Assembly (NCBI GenBank): GCA_002346745.1
Contig: DEAL01000019.1
Span: 1-64,000, forward strand
Source: Candidatus Neomicrothrix sp. UBA2983
Lineage (GTDB): Bacteria > Actinomycetota > Acidimicrobiia > Acidimicrobiales > MedAcidi-G1
Direction: 5' to 3'
Length of the DNA: 64,000 nt
Program-made: the position numbers and the translations under genes
Part shown: positions 45,973 through 54,656 of the stretch, one piece after another
How the letters are laid out: each line of letters begins with the position of its first letter
Numbering within the stretch: position 1 is the stretch's first letter
Notes under the pieces: generated by a model
Told to the model about the DNA's origin: nothing
Databases searched by the model: none
What the model saw: only the letters and a program-made list of their open reading frames with translations

Positions 45973-47978
45973 TGAGTGAGCAGACCGCAGAGCTGACGGT
46001 TGGCGGCGACGCCGCACAGCCGCTCGGCGTCTACTCCCGCCCCAAGGGTGGCGGCGGCTGGCGCGACTGGATCACGACGGTCGACCACAAGAAGATCGGC
46101 ATCCTCTACGGCGGCGCGGCGCTGCTGTTCTTCTTCGTCGGCGGCTTCGAGGCGCTGCTGATCCGCCTCCAGCTGGCCACCCCGAACGGCACCGTCGTCG
46201 GCGCCGACCTCTACAACCAGATCTACACGATGCACGGCGTCACGATGGTCTTCCTCGTGATCATGCCGATGGCGGCCGCCTTCGCGAACTACCTGCTGCC
46301 GCTCCAGATCGGCGCCCGTGACGTGGCGTTCCCGCGCCTCAACGCCCTGTCGTTCTGGGTGTTCCTGGCCGGCGGCCTTTTCCTCAACTGCGCCTGGCTG
46401 TTCGGCGACGCCCCCGACGGCGGCTGGTTCGCCTACTCGCCGAACACGGGCGTGTCGTTCTCGCCCGGCCACGGCATGGACTTCTACGCCATCGGCCTCC
46501 AGATCGCCGGCATCGGCTCGTTGATCTCGGCGATGAACCTGATCGTGACCGTGCTCAACATGCGGGCCCCGGGCATGACGCTGTTCAAGATGCCGGTGTT
46601 CTCGTGGATGATCCTGGTGGTGCAGTTCCTGCTGCTCTTCGCCGTGCCGGTCATCACGGTGGCACTCTTCCTGCTGCTCTTCGACCGCAACTTCGGCTCG
46701 AACTTCTTCAACCCGGAGATGGGCGGCGATCCGCTGCTCTGGCAGCACCTGTTCTGGATCTTCGGACACCCTGAGGTGTACATCCTGATCCTGCCGTCGT
46801 TCGGCATCGTGTCCGAGGTCATTCCGACCTTCGCCCGCAAGCCCATCTTCGGCTACGAGTTCATGGTCTTCTCGGGCATCGCCATCGGCTTCATGGGCTG
46901 GGGTGTGTGGGCGCACCACATGTTCGTGTCCGGCATCGGGCCGATCTCGGTCGGTGCGTTCACGTTGTCGACGATGTTCATCGCCGTGCCGACCGGCGTG
47001 AAGATCCTGAACTGGCTGGCCACCATGTGGGGTGGCAAGATCCGGCTCAACGCGGCGATGCTGTTCGCCACCGGCGTGGTGTCGATGTTCACCATCGGCG
47101 GCCTCTCGGGCGTCACGCACTCGCTGTCGCCGGCCGATACCCAGCAGACCGACACCTACTACATCGTCGCCCACTTCCACTACGTGATCTTCGGCGGCGC
47201 CCTGCTGGGCTTCTTCGCCGGCTTCTACTTCTGGTGGCCCAAGGTGTTCGGCCACAAGCTGGGCGAGACGCTCGGCAAGTGGAACTTCTGGACGATGATC
47301 GTGGGCTTCAACGTCACGTTCGGCCCGATGCACATCCTGGGCCTCAACGGCATGTCCCGACGGATCGACACCTACTCGCCGGGCTTCGGCTTCGAGTTGT
47401 GGAACATGGTCGCCACGATCGGCGTGTTCATCATCGCCCTCGGCGTGCTGTTCTTCGTGCTCAACGTGATCCTGTCGGCCCGCCGGGCCCGGGGCCTGCC
47501 GCCGGAGCCGCCCGACCCGTGGGACGCCCGCAGCCTCGAGTGGTTCACCCCGAACCCGACGCCGGTCCACAACTTCGACGAGGACATCGAGGTGTCGTCG
47601 CTGGACGAGTTCTGGCACCGCAAGTGGACGACCGACGAGAACGGCAAGGTGGTTCGCAAGGCCACGGCCGCCGAGGTCTGCCAGGCCGGCGACGCCGAGA
47701 ACGTCCACCTGCCGTCGCCGTCGTACTGGCCGATTGTCATGTCGGCCGGCATGCCGCTCATCGGCTTCGGCCTCATGTACAACCTGTGGCTCTGCGTGCC
47801 GGGCGCCGCCCTCGTGCTGATGGCGATCTACGCCTGGGTGTTCGAGCCGCCCGACGACCCGGACGGGCCGTTCGGCCACGGGCACGACGACCACGACGAC
47901 CACGGTGACGCTGAGGCCGGCGACGAGTCCGCGAGCGACGAGGGCGCTCCCCAGGAGGAGGCGGCTTCCGTTGAGTAG
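45972..47978 (+). CDS. ctaD: Cytochrome c oxidase subunit I with C-terminal extension
   Basis: 668 residues, about 110 longer than the usual CtaD. All ligands are present: TMHGVTMVF (heme a), GHPEVYILILP (CuB His and cross-linked Tyr), WAHHMFVSG (CuB) and VAHFHYVIFGG (heme a3/a). After DPWDARSLEWFTPNP comes a linker and, at about 575-625, two further hydrophobic spans resembling a subunit IV, ending in a His/Asp-rich tail (HGHDDHDDH). This is the catalytic proton-pumping subunit. ctaE starts within its 3' end (8-bp overlap). Confidence 0.96.
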   Translation: MSEQTAELTVGGDAAQPLGVYSRPKGGGGWRDWITTVDHKKIGILYGGAALLFFFVGGFEALLIRLQLATPNGTVVGADLYNQIYTMHGVTMVFLVIMPMAAAFANYLLPLQIGARDVAFPRLNALSFWVFLAGGLFLNCAWLFGDAPDGGWFAYSPNTGVSFSPGHGMDFYAIGLQIAGIGSLISAMNLIVTVLNMRAPGMTLFKMPVFSWMILVVQFLLLFAVPVITVALFLLLFDRNFGSNFFNPEMGGDPLLWQHLFWIFGHPEVYILILPSFGIVSEVIPTFARKPIFGYEFMVFSGIAIGFMGWGVWAHHMFVSGIGPISVGAFTLSTMFIAVPTGVKILNWLATMWGGKIRLNAAMLFATGVVSMFTIGGLSGVTHSLSPADTQQTDTYYIVAHFHYVIFGGALLGFFAGFYFWWPKVFGHKLGETLGKWNFWTMIVGFNVTFGPMHILGLNGMSRRIDTYSPGFGFELWNMVATIGVFIIALGVLFFVLNVILSARRARGLPPEPPDPWDARSLEWFTPNPTPVHNFDEDIEVSSLDEFWHRKWTTDENGKVVRKATAAEVCQAGDAENVHLPSPSYWPIVMSAGMPLIGFGLMYNLWLCVPGAALVLMAIYAWVFEPPDDPDGPFGHGHDDHDDHGDAEAGDESASDEGAPQEEAASVE

Positions 47979-48570
47979 CGACGCACACGCCGTGCACGAC
48001 GGCGGGACGGGGCTGTCCAACAACAAGCTCCTGATGTGGGTGTTCCTGGGATCGGAGTGCCTGCTGTTCGGTGGCCTCATCTCGGCCTACCTGATCAATC
48101 GCAACCGGTTCGGCGACGGGCCGGCGCCGGGCGACATCTTCGACATCCCGTTCACGTCGGTGAGCTCGTTCGTGCTGCTGATGAGCTCGCTCACGATGGT
48201 GCTGTCGTTGTCGGCGCTGCAGCGCGGCGACATCCGCAACAACCGGATCTGGCTGTGGACCACGGCGCTGCTGGGCGCCCTGTTCATCGGCGGCCAGGTG
48301 TACGAGTTCACGACGTTCCTGCGGGAGGGCCTCGGCTACACGACCAGCCCGTTCTCGTCGGCGTTCTTCACGCTCACCGGCTTCCACGGCGTGCACGTCA
48401 GCCTCGGCATCGTGATGCTGATGTCGCTGCTGATCTCCTCCTACCGGGGCACCCTCCGGAAGGAGAACTCGGAGACCGTCGAGATCGTCGGCCTGTACTG
48501 GCACTTCGTCGACGTCGTGTGGATCTTCATCTTCACGGTCATCTACCTCGTGCCCTCGCCCACCACCTGA
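47971..48570 (+). CDS. ctaE: Cytochrome c oxidase subunit III
   Basis: 199 residues from TTG at 47971, with AGGAGGAGG about 10 nt upstream inside ctaD. Five membrane spans. VFLGSECLLFGGLISAYL, FTLTGFHGVHVSLGIVML and LYWHFVDVVWIFIFTVIYL are canonical. It stabilises subunit I and proton uptake. Confidence 0.94.
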   Translation: MSSDAHAVHDGGTGLSNNKLLMWVFLGSECLLFGGLISAYLINRNRFGDGPAPGDIFDIPFTSVSSFVLLMSSLTMVLSLSALQRGDIRNNRIWLWTTALLGALFIGGQVYEFTTFLREGLGYTTSPFSSAFFTLTGFHGVHVSLGIVMLMSLLISSYRGTLRKENSETVEIVGLYWHFVDVVWIFIFTVIYLVPSPTT

Positions 48571-48595
48571 GCCCCCTGATCACCGGGAACGGACC

Positions 48596-48934
48596 ATGAG
48601 CACCGACACCCCAACCACAGAGGCCACCGTCGCCGAGGCCCACGACGACGAGGCCCACGACCATCCCACGGACGCCAAGTACGTCCGGATCGCCATCCTG
48701 CTGGCTGTCATCACGGCCGCCGAGGTGGCGACCTACTTCGTCGACATCGGCCCGGCCCTCATTCCGACGCTGATGGTGATGATGGTGGTCAAGTTCTTCT
48801 ACGTGGCCGCCTGGTTCATGCACCTGAAGTTCGACAGCGTGGTGTTCACGCGGTTCTTCGTGACGGGGCTGATCCTCGCCACGGCGGTGTACTGCATCGC
48901 CCTCACGGCGTCCGAGTTCTGGTCCAAAGGCTGA
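48596..48934 (+). CDS. ctaF: Cytochrome c oxidase subunit IV-like (COX4_pro family)
   Basis: 112 residues with three hydrophobic spans. The N-terminal 25 residues are Glu/His/Asp-rich, then YVRIAILLAVITAAEVATYF, a middle helix with MMVVKFFYVAAWFMHLKFD (the family's key segment) and a final helix. Small subunit for assembly and stability. The gene follows ctaE by 25 nt. Confidence 0.85.
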   Translation: MSTDTPTTEATVAEAHDDEAHDHPTDAKYVRIAILLAVITAAEVATYFVDIGPALIPTLMVMMVVKFFYVAAWFMHLKFDSVVFTRFFVTGLILATAVYCIALTASEFWSKG

Positions 48935-48999
48935 CCGCCGCGGCCGGGTCGACCCGGCCGGGCAGCGCCGCCACCTCCGGCGGCCGGTAGAACACCCCC

Positions 49000-49845
49000 G
49001 TGAGTTCCCTCCTCCACGCCCCGGTACTCGCCGCGGCCAGCCCGTGGCGCTTCGAGGCCCACCCCGAGGTCTGGTTCCTCGTGGGCAGCGTGGTGTTGCT
49101 GGGCTGGTGGGCGCGCCGCATCGGTCCCCGGGTGCTGCCGGCGGGCACGCCGATCGCCACCCGGTTCCAGAAGCGGGCGTTCCTGGCGGCGACGGTCCTG
49201 CTGCTGGTGTCGGCCGACTGGCCGATGCACGACATCGCCGAGGACCACCTCTACTCGGTGCACATGGTCCAACACCTGTCGATCACCCTGATCGTGCCGC
49301 CGCTGTTCCTGCTGGCGATGCCGGAGTGGCTGGCCCGCCTCGTGGTGCTCGACGGCGGCCTCGGTTCGCGGATCCTGCGGCGGATGACGCACCCGGTCGT
49401 CGCCGGCCTGCTGTTCAACGCCCTGGCGGCGCTCACCCACTGGAGCGAGGTGGTGCGCCTGTCGGCCGAGAACGGCGCCTTCCACTACTCGGCGCACGTC
49501 GCCATGTTCGCGTCGGCGCTGTTGATGTGGATGCCGGTCGTGTCCCCGATCCGGGAGCACCGGCTCAGCCCGCCGGGCCAGATGCTCTACCTGTTCCTCA
49601 TGTCCGTGATCCCGACCATCCCCGCTGGCTGGCTCACGTTCGCCGAGGGGACCGTGTACGGCGTCTACGACGACGGCTTCGAGCCGTGGGGGATCGGCGT
49701 GGTCGCCGACCAGCAGACGGCCGGCGCCATCATGAAGGTGCTGGGCGGCTTCTACATCTGGGGGATCATCGTCGTGAAGTATTTCCGGTTCGCCGCGTCG
49801 CAGCGGATGGAGCGCACCGGGCGCCTGTACGGCGACGGCGACTGA
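49000..49845 (+). CDS. ctaG: Cytochrome c oxidase assembly factor CtaG (caa3_CtaG)
   Basis: 281 residues with about seven membrane helices. His-rich motifs MHDIAEDHLYSVHMVQHLSI and LTHWSEVV, plus FHYSAHVAMF and MWMPVV, match the caa3_CtaG family involved in copper delivery to the CuB site. GTG start; TAGAAC lies 6 nt upstream. It closes the cta cluster. Confidence 0.9.
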   Translation: MSSLLHAPVLAAASPWRFEAHPEVWFLVGSVVLLGWWARRIGPRVLPAGTPIATRFQKRAFLAATVLLLVSADWPMHDIAEDHLYSVHMVQHLSITLIVPPLFLLAMPEWLARLVVLDGGLGSRILRRMTHPVVAGLLFNALAALTHWSEVVRLSAENGAFHYSAHVAMFASALLMWMPVVSPIREHRLSPPGQMLYLFLMSVIPTIPAGWLTFAEGTVYGVYDDGFEPWGIGVVADQQTAGAIMKVLGGFYIWGIIVVKYFRFAASQRMERTGRLYGDGD

Positions 49846-49851
49846 GCGAGG

Positions 49852-49866
49852 GCGGATTCGATCCGC
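49852..49866 (+). terminator. Hairpin after ctaG
   Basis: GCGGAT-TCG-ATCCGC, a 6-bp stem beginning 7 nt after the ctaG stop. Candidate end of the oxidase operon. No U-tract. Confidence 0.4.
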
Positions 49867-49886
49867 GTCCGACGGCCCGCGGGCGG

Positions 49887-49892
49887 TAGGTT
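49887..49892 (+). promoter_or_regulatory. -10-like hexamer TAGGTT upstream of serS
   Basis: It ends 6 nt before the GTG of an 11-codon ORF (49899), not before the serS ATG. It points to a leaderless start on the small ORF. Confidence 0.4.
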
Positions 49893-49898
49893 CGGACC

Positions 49899-49934
49899 GT
49901 GACCTTCCCCGAGCCACGCTTTTTCTTGCGATGA
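49899..49934 (+). CDS. Putative 11-codon leaderless leader ORF of serS
   Basis: GTG ACC TTC CCC GAG CCA then CGC TTT TTC TTG CGA and TGA: product MTFPEPRFFLR. The TAGGTT hexamer places the transcript 5' end at or near this GTG. The TGA overlaps the serS ATG (ATGA at 49931-49934), so ribosomes could restart on serS, which has no Shine-Dalgarno sequence of its own. No Ser codons are present, so classical seryl-tRNA attenuation is not indicated. Confidence 0.4.
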   Translation: MTFPEPRFFLR

Positions 49935-51217
49935 TCGACGTCAAGTTGCTGCGCGCCGACGCCGAGGCCGTGAAGGCGGCGATCGCCCGACGCGGCGAGG
50001 ACGTGTCGCCCCTCGACCGGGTGGTCGAGATGGACGTCGGTCAGCGCCAGGCCGCCGAGGAGCGCGACGCCCTGCGCAACGAGCAGAAGGGCCTGTCCCG
50101 GCAGGTCGGCGACCTCCACAAGCAGGGCCGGGCCGACGAGGCCGGCGAGTTGCAGGCCCAGAGCCGGGAGTTGGGCGACCGGGCCGATGCCCTCGACGCC
50201 GAGGTCGAGGACCTGGTCTCGCAGGTCCGGGAGATCCTGCTGCGCATCCCCAACGTCCCGTCGCCCGACTGCCCCGACGGGCTGACCCCCGAGGAGAACC
50301 CGGTGGTACGCCAGGTCGGCGACCTAGACGGCTTCGCCGACCACCAGCGGGTGCCGCACTGGGAGGTCGGCGAGGAACTCGGCATCCTGGACGTGGCCAC
50401 CGGCACGAAGCTCTCGGGCGCCATGTTCGTCATGTATTCGGGGCTGGGCGCCACGCTGTGCCGGGCGCTCTGCCAGTACGGCCTCGACCGCAACGCCGAC
50501 GCCTACCGCGAGATGCGCCCCCCCACGCTGGTCCGCACCGAGACGATGGTGTCGACGGGCCACCTGCCCAAGTTCGAGGACGACGCCTACCACCTCGAGC
50601 GCGACGACCTCTGGGCGATCCCCACCGCCGAGGTGCCGCTCACCTCGCTGGCCCGAGACGAGGTCCTCGACGAGGCCGACCTGCCGCTCAAGCTCATGGC
50701 GCACACGTCGTGCTTCCGCCGCGAGGCCGGGTCGGCGGGACGCGATACCCGTGGCCTGCTGCGGGTCCACGAGTTCGACAAGGTCGAGCTGCTGGCCTAC
50801 GCCACCGAGGCGCAGTCCCACGAGGTCCACATGGACATCCTCCACCGGGCCGAGGCGGCCATCGCCGACCTGGGGCTCACCTACCGGATCATCGACCTGG
50901 TGGCCGGCGACCTGGGGGCCTCGTCGGCGCGCACGTTCGACATCGAGGTCTACGCCCCGGGCGCCGACCAGTGGCTGGAGGTGTCGTCGGTGTCGTGGTT
51001 CAGCGACTACCAGGCGCGGCGGGCCAACGCCCGCTACCGGCCGACCGGCGAGCGTGGCACCCAGATCGTCAACACGCTGAACGGCTCGGGCCTGGCGGTG
51101 CCGCGGGTGTGGGCCGGCGTGGTCGAGACGTACCGGCAGGAGGACGGCTCGGTGCGTGTCCCCGAAGTCCTGCTGCCCTACATGCGCGGCGTCGAGGTGA
51201 TCGAGGCCGGGGCCTGA
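49931..51217 (+). CDS. serS: Seryl-tRNA synthetase
   Basis: 428 residues. The N-terminal two-helix coiled-coil arm (about 30-105) reads tRNA-Ser. The class II core has motif 2 in SCFRREAGSAGRDTRGLLRVHEF and motif 3 in GSGLAVPRVWAGVVET; TAEVPL lies before motif 2. It charges tRNA-Ser with serine using ATP. The start is the ATG at 49931, coupled to the preceding 11-codon ORF. Confidence 0.97.
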   Translation: MIDVKLLRADAEAVKAAIARRGEDVSPLDRVVEMDVGQRQAAEERDALRNEQKGLSRQVGDLHKQGRADEAGELQAQSRELGDRADALDAEVEDLVSQVREILLRIPNVPSPDCPDGLTPEENPVVRQVGDLDGFADHQRVPHWEVGEELGILDVATGTKLSGAMFVMYSGLGATLCRALCQYGLDRNADAYREMRPPTLVRTETMVSTGHLPKFEDDAYHLERDDLWAIPTAEVPLTSLARDEVLDEADLPLKLMAHTSCFRREAGSAGRDTRGLLRVHEFDKVELLAYATEAQSHEVHMDILHRAEAAIADLGLTYRIIDLVAGDLGASSARTFDIEVYAPGADQWLEVSSVSWFSDYQARRANARYRPTGERGTQIVNTLNGSGLAVPRVWAGVVETYRQEDGSVRVPEVLLPYMRGVEVIEAGA

Positions 51218-51236
51218 GGCACCCGGCAGGCGCCTC

Positions 51237-52877
51237 TCAGGCGTTGGCCACCTGTTCGGCGGCCCACCGGTAGTCGGCCTTGCCGTTGGGGCTGCGGTAC
51301 ACCTGCCCGCAGCGCACGATGACCTTGGGCAGCTTGTAGCGGGCGATGTGTCGGGCGGCCTCCTCGAGCAGGGCGGCGTCGTCGGGGTCGTTCCCGTCGT
51401 GTAGCGACACGACGGCGCACACCTCGTTGCCCCAGCGCTCCGACGGGCGGCCGCAGACGACGGCGTCGGCGACGCCGGGGTGGCTCTTGAGGGCCTGCTC
51501 GACCTCCTCGGCGAAGATCTTCTCGCCGCCGGAGTTGATCGTGACCGAGTCGCGGCCGTGGAGGACGACGCTGCCGTCGGCGGCCACCTGGGCGCGGTCG
51601 CCGGCCACGGCCATGCGCTCGCCCTCGACCACGGGGAAGGTGGCGGCGGTCTTGTCGGCGTCGCCGAGGTAGCCGAGCGGCAGGCGGCCGCGCTGGACCA
51701 TCCAGCCCAGGTCGTCCTCGCCGGGTTCGGCGAAGCGGGTGCGGGTGCTGTCGATGACGGCGCCGGTGGCGGTGGCGTCGAAGCTGCCGGTCCGGGCCTC
51801 GTCGGCGGTGGCGGTGACCTCCTGGGCCTGTGAGCCGGTCTCGGAGGAGCCGAGCGTGTCGACGATGAGGCTGCCGGGCAGCAGGTCGAGGATGCGGACC
51901 TTGGTGTCGGCGTGGAGGGCGGCGCCCGAGTTGATGAAGGCCCGGATGCTGCCGAGGTCGCGGTTGCCGGCCTCGATGGCGTCGCACAGGGGGCGGGCGA
52001 AGGCGTCGCCGACGATCACGAGGGTGGTGGCGCCCTCGCGTTCGGCGGCGTCGAGGATGCTGTCGGCGTCGAGGCGCTCGACCACCTCGGGGGTGACGAC
52101 GGTCTGGCCGGAGAGGAGGGCGGTCATCGACGGCCACAGGCCGGCGCCGTGCATGAACGGCGGGAGCGTCATGACCCGGGACTTGGCGCCCTTGATCGCC
52201 ACCTGCACGATGCTGTCGGCGTCGGCCCACTCCTCGCCGGTGCGACGGTCGGTGCCGCCGAGGGCGGCGACGAACACGTCGGCCTGGCGCCACATCACGC
52301 CCTTGGGCATGCCGGTGGTGCCGCCGGTGTAGAGCAGGAACACGTCGTCGGGGGAGGGCTCGGTGCCGGGGTCGGGGTCGCTGGCGGCGAGGGCGTCGTC
52401 CCACCAGACGGCGCCGGGCAGCAGCGGGTTGTCGGACTCGTCGGGCACCTGGATCAGGGTGCGTGGGCCGGTGGTGCCCTCGAGCACCTCGGCCAGCGTG
52501 CCGGCGAACGCCGAGTGGTAGACGATGCCGCGGGCGCTGCTGTCGTGGAGCAGGTAGGCGAGCTCCTCGGCGACGTAGCGGTAGTTGACGTTGAACGGGG
52601 CGACCCGGGCCTCGAAGCAGCCCAGGTTGGCGATCAGGTACTCGGGGCCGTTGTGGAGGTAGAGGCCGACGGACTCCTGGCCGAGCTCGTGGTTGGCGAG
52701 TTCGGACCGCTCGGCGGTGACGGCGAACCCCTGGTCGACGAGGTAGCGGCCGAGGCGTCGGGCCCGGTCCTGCATCTCGGCGTAGGTGAGGCGCACGTCG
52801 CCCTGGACGAAGTAGTCGCGGTCGGGGATCGCCTCGGCGACGGCCCGTGCGAGGAGGGCGATGTTGAACTCGGGCAT
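51237..52877 (-). CDS. Acyl-CoA synthetase (AMP-forming, FadD family)
   Basis: 546 residues of the ANL superfamily. The ATP loop is LLYTGGTTGMPKGV, GSSETG is motif A5, AVAGDRAQVAADGSVVLHGRD is the hinge-containing block, and the catalytic Lys is in SPNGKADYRW. It activates a carboxylic acid through an acyl-AMP. The residue pattern resembles actinobacterial FadD enzymes acting on fatty or steroid-derived acids, but chain length is not determinable. Convergent with serS; 19 nt downstream of crcB on the same strand. Confidence 0.9.
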   Translation of the reverse strand: MPEFNIALLARAVAEAIPDRDYFVQGDVRLTYAEMQDRARRLGRYLVDQGFAVTAERSELANHELGQESVGLYLHNGPEYLIANLGCFEARVAPFNVNYRYVAEELAYLLHDSSARGIVYHSAFAGTLAEVLEGTTGPRTLIQVPDESDNPLLPGAVWWDDALAASDPDPGTEPSPDDVFLLYTGGTTGMPKGVMWRQADVFVAALGGTDRRTGEEWADADSIVQVAIKGAKSRVMTLPPFMHGAGLWPSMTALLSGQTVVTPEVVERLDADSILDAAEREGATTLVIVGDAFARPLCDAIEAGNRDLGSIRAFINSGAALHADTKVRILDLLPGSLIVDTLGSSETGSQAQEVTATADEARTGSFDATATGAVIDSTRTRFAEPGEDDLGWMVQRGRLPLGYLGDADKTAATFPVVEGERMAVAGDRAQVAADGSVVLHGRDSVTINSGGEKIFAEEVEQALKSHPGVADAVVCGRPSERWGNEVCAVVSLHDGNDPDDAALLEEAARHIARYKLPKVIVRCGQVYRSPNGKADYRWAAEQVANA

Positions 52878-52896
52878 TGGGGGTGCTCCGGGCTGG

Positions 52897-53223
52897 TCAG
52901 GCGGTGAGCTCGAGGCCCAGTCGGGCGGCGGCGATGCCGAGCACCAGTGTGGTGGCCACGTGGGCGGCGGCCACGGTCCGGCCGGAGGTTTTCCGCAGAC
53001 GGACCACGTCGGCGGCGAAGGTCGAGAAGGTGGTGAGGGCGCCGAGTCCGCCGGCGGCGACGGCGACCGGGGGCGCGCCGGCGCCGACGAGGAGGCCGAG
53101 GCCGAGGGCGCCGGCGACGTTGACGAGGAGGGTGCCGCGGTGGCTGTCCGGCCAAGCGTCGGTGGCGATGGAGCGGACGGCGGCGCCGAGTGCGGCGAGG
53201 AGGACGAACGCGGCGGCGGTCAT
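52897..53223 (-). CDS. crcB: Fluoride channel subunit CrcB/FluC (short)
   Basis: 108 residues with four hydrophobic spans. GTLLVNVAGALGLGLL holds the conserved Asn, and GGLGALTTFSTFA is the Phe/Thr-rich fluoride path. Start at ATG 53223, overlapping the stop of the partner gene (ATGA). It exports fluoride. The paired arrangement fits heterodimers with antiparallel topology. Confidence 0.9.
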   Translation of the reverse strand: MTAAAFVLLAALGAAVRSIATDAWPDSHRGTLLVNVAGALGLGLLVGAGAPPVAVAAGGLGALTTFSTFAADVVRLRKTSGRTVAAAHVATTLVLGIAAARLGLELTA

Positions 53224-53699
53224 GCGGCGGCTCCCCGCTGGCGGGTGGCGGCGCGGGTGGCGGCGCGTCCGGCGAGGAACGCCGCCAGGCCGAGGACGAC
53301 CGACCCCGCCACGTAGGCGCCGGTGGCCCCGGGTCGGGCGTCGCGCCACAGCACGGCGGCGTCGACGGCGAAGGTGGAGAACGTGGTGAGGCCGCCGCAG
53401 AATCCGGTGCCCAGCAGCAGCCGGCGCCGATTGGTGGTGCGGCCGCTGCCGAGCAGGACGCCCAGCAGGGCGCAACCGACGACGTTGACGAGCAGGACCG
53501 GCCACGGGAGCCCCCACGGGAGGCCGTCGCGCAGCCAGGCGTCGACGCCGTTTGTGGCGGCCAGCGTCGTGGTGGTGCCGGCGCCCGGGCGACCCGACGG
53601 CAGCACCTCGAGGACGGCCCAGCGGACGGCACTGCCGATCGCCCCGCCGATGGCGACGGGAGGCAGCCAGCCCAGGGAGCGGTGCTGCGGGCCGGCCAT
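53220..53699 (-). CDS. crcB: Fluoride channel subunit CrcB/FluC (long)
   Basis: 159 residues. VLLVNVVGCALLGVLLG and GFCGGLTTFSTFAVD are the signature motifs. An extra segment of about 25 residues between helices 1 and 2 (GRPGAGTTTTLAATNGVDAW) distinguishes it from its partner. Translationally coupled to the short subunit. No fluoride riboswitch was recognised upstream. Confidence 0.88.
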   Translation of the reverse strand: MAGPQHRSLGWLPPVAIGGAIGSAVRWAVLEVLPSGRPGAGTTTTLAATNGVDAWLRDGLPWGLPWPVLLVNVVGCALLGVLLGSGRTTNRRRLLLGTGFCGGLTTFSTFAVDAAVLWRDARPGATGAYVAGSVVLGLAAFLAGRAATRAATRQRGAAA

Positions 53700-53749
53700 C
53701 CCCGGATGCTACGGGCCGGGTCGATCCGGCCGCCGCGTGGCGTCGTCGG

Positions 53750-53755
53750 TAGGGT
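53750..53755 (+). promoter_or_regulatory. -10-like hexamer TAGGGT
   Basis: It ends 7 nt before the GTG at 53763; leaderless spacing. Confidence 0.35.
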
Positions 53756-53762
53756 CTCTGCC

Positions 53763-54656
53763 GTGATCGAGGGCGTGTCCGGGGAGCACCCGCGGGTCGG
53801 CTACGTGGGAATGGGGCAGTTGGGCGCCGCCATGGCCGGCCGGCTGCTCGATGTGGGCGTCCCGGTGTCGGTGTTCGACCTCGACACCGCCGCCACGGCC
53901 GCCATGGTGAAGGAAGGTGCCGAGGTGGCCGCCTCGGGGGCCGAACTGGCGTCGACCTGCGACGTCGTCAGTGTGTGCGTGCCCGACGCCGGCCACGTGG
54001 ACCTGGCCGTCGCCGACCTGGCACACGGCACCGCTCGCCGGGACCGGCCACTGACCGTGATGCTCCACTCGACCGTCCACCCGGACACCGTGATGTCGGC
54101 GCGGCGGGCCCTTGCCGGGGCGGGCGGTCGCCTCCACGACGTGTGCGTGGCTGGTGGCGCCGCCGCGGCGCGGGAGGGACAGCTGGTGCTGTTCGTCGGC
54201 GGCCGGGGCGAGATGGCCGACGAGGCTGCGGACCTGCTCGACCACTACGGCAACCACGTGGTCGCCGCCGGACCCGTCGGGGCCGGCGCGGCCATGAAAC
54301 TGGCGTTCAACGTGCAGACCTACGCCCAGTTCGCCGCCACCGCCACCGCATTCGGTATGGCCAGTTCGGCGGCCGTCGACCGGGAGGCCCTGGCGGAGGC
54401 GTGGCGCCACGTCGGCCAGCTGGGGGCGCTGACCGAGCAGTTCCTGCCAATCCTGGAACTGGGATCCGGCCAACTGGTCGGTGCCGCACGGGACCGCATG
54501 CAGGCGACCGTCGACATCGCCCGCAAGGACCTGCGCCTGGCCGCCGAGCTCTGCGACGACGGCGTGTTGGAGGGCCTGCTCGAGGCGCTCGGGTCGGCCA
54601 TGCCGGAGGTGTTCGGCGTCGCCGACGGCGCCACCGACGACGGGAGGGGACGATGA
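53763..54656 (+). CDS. NAD(P)-dependent beta-hydroxyacid dehydrogenase family oxidoreductase
   Basis: 297 residues from GTG at 53763. VGYVGMGQLGAAMAGRLL is the Rossmann motif with GxGxxG. HSTVHPDTV, DVCVAGGAAAAREGQL and GAGAAMKLAFN (the catalytic Lys) follow the 3-hydroxyisobutyrate dehydrogenase layout. The substrate is a small hydroxyacid, not identified. It overlaps the carboxymuconolactone-decarboxylase-like gene by ATGA. Confidence 0.87.
   Translation: MIEGVSGEHPRVGYVGMGQLGAAMAGRLLDVGVPVSVFDLDTAATAAMVKEGAEVAASGAELASTCDVVSVCVPDAGHVDLAVADLAHGTARRDRPLTVMLHSTVHPDTVMSARRALAGAGGRLHDVCVAGGAAAAREGQLVLFVGGRGEMADEAADLLDHYGNHVVAAGPVGAGAAMKLAFNVQTYAQFAATATAFGMASSAAVDREALAEAWRHVGQLGALTEQFLPILELGSGQLVGAARDRMQATVDIARKDLRLAAELCDDGVLEGLLEALGSAMPEVFGVADGATDDGRGR

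Noticed and set aside
45909..48080. 723-codon minus-strand open frame across ctaD
   Set aside because: Its His/Glu/Asp/Val/Arg-rich composition is that of an antisense shadow; the plus strand encodes CtaD and CtaE with all motifs.
53220..53699. Fluoride riboswitch ahead of the crcB pair
   Set aside because: I looked upstream of 53699 and saw no convincing crcB-motif pseudoknot; the region is short and shared with the divergent gene.
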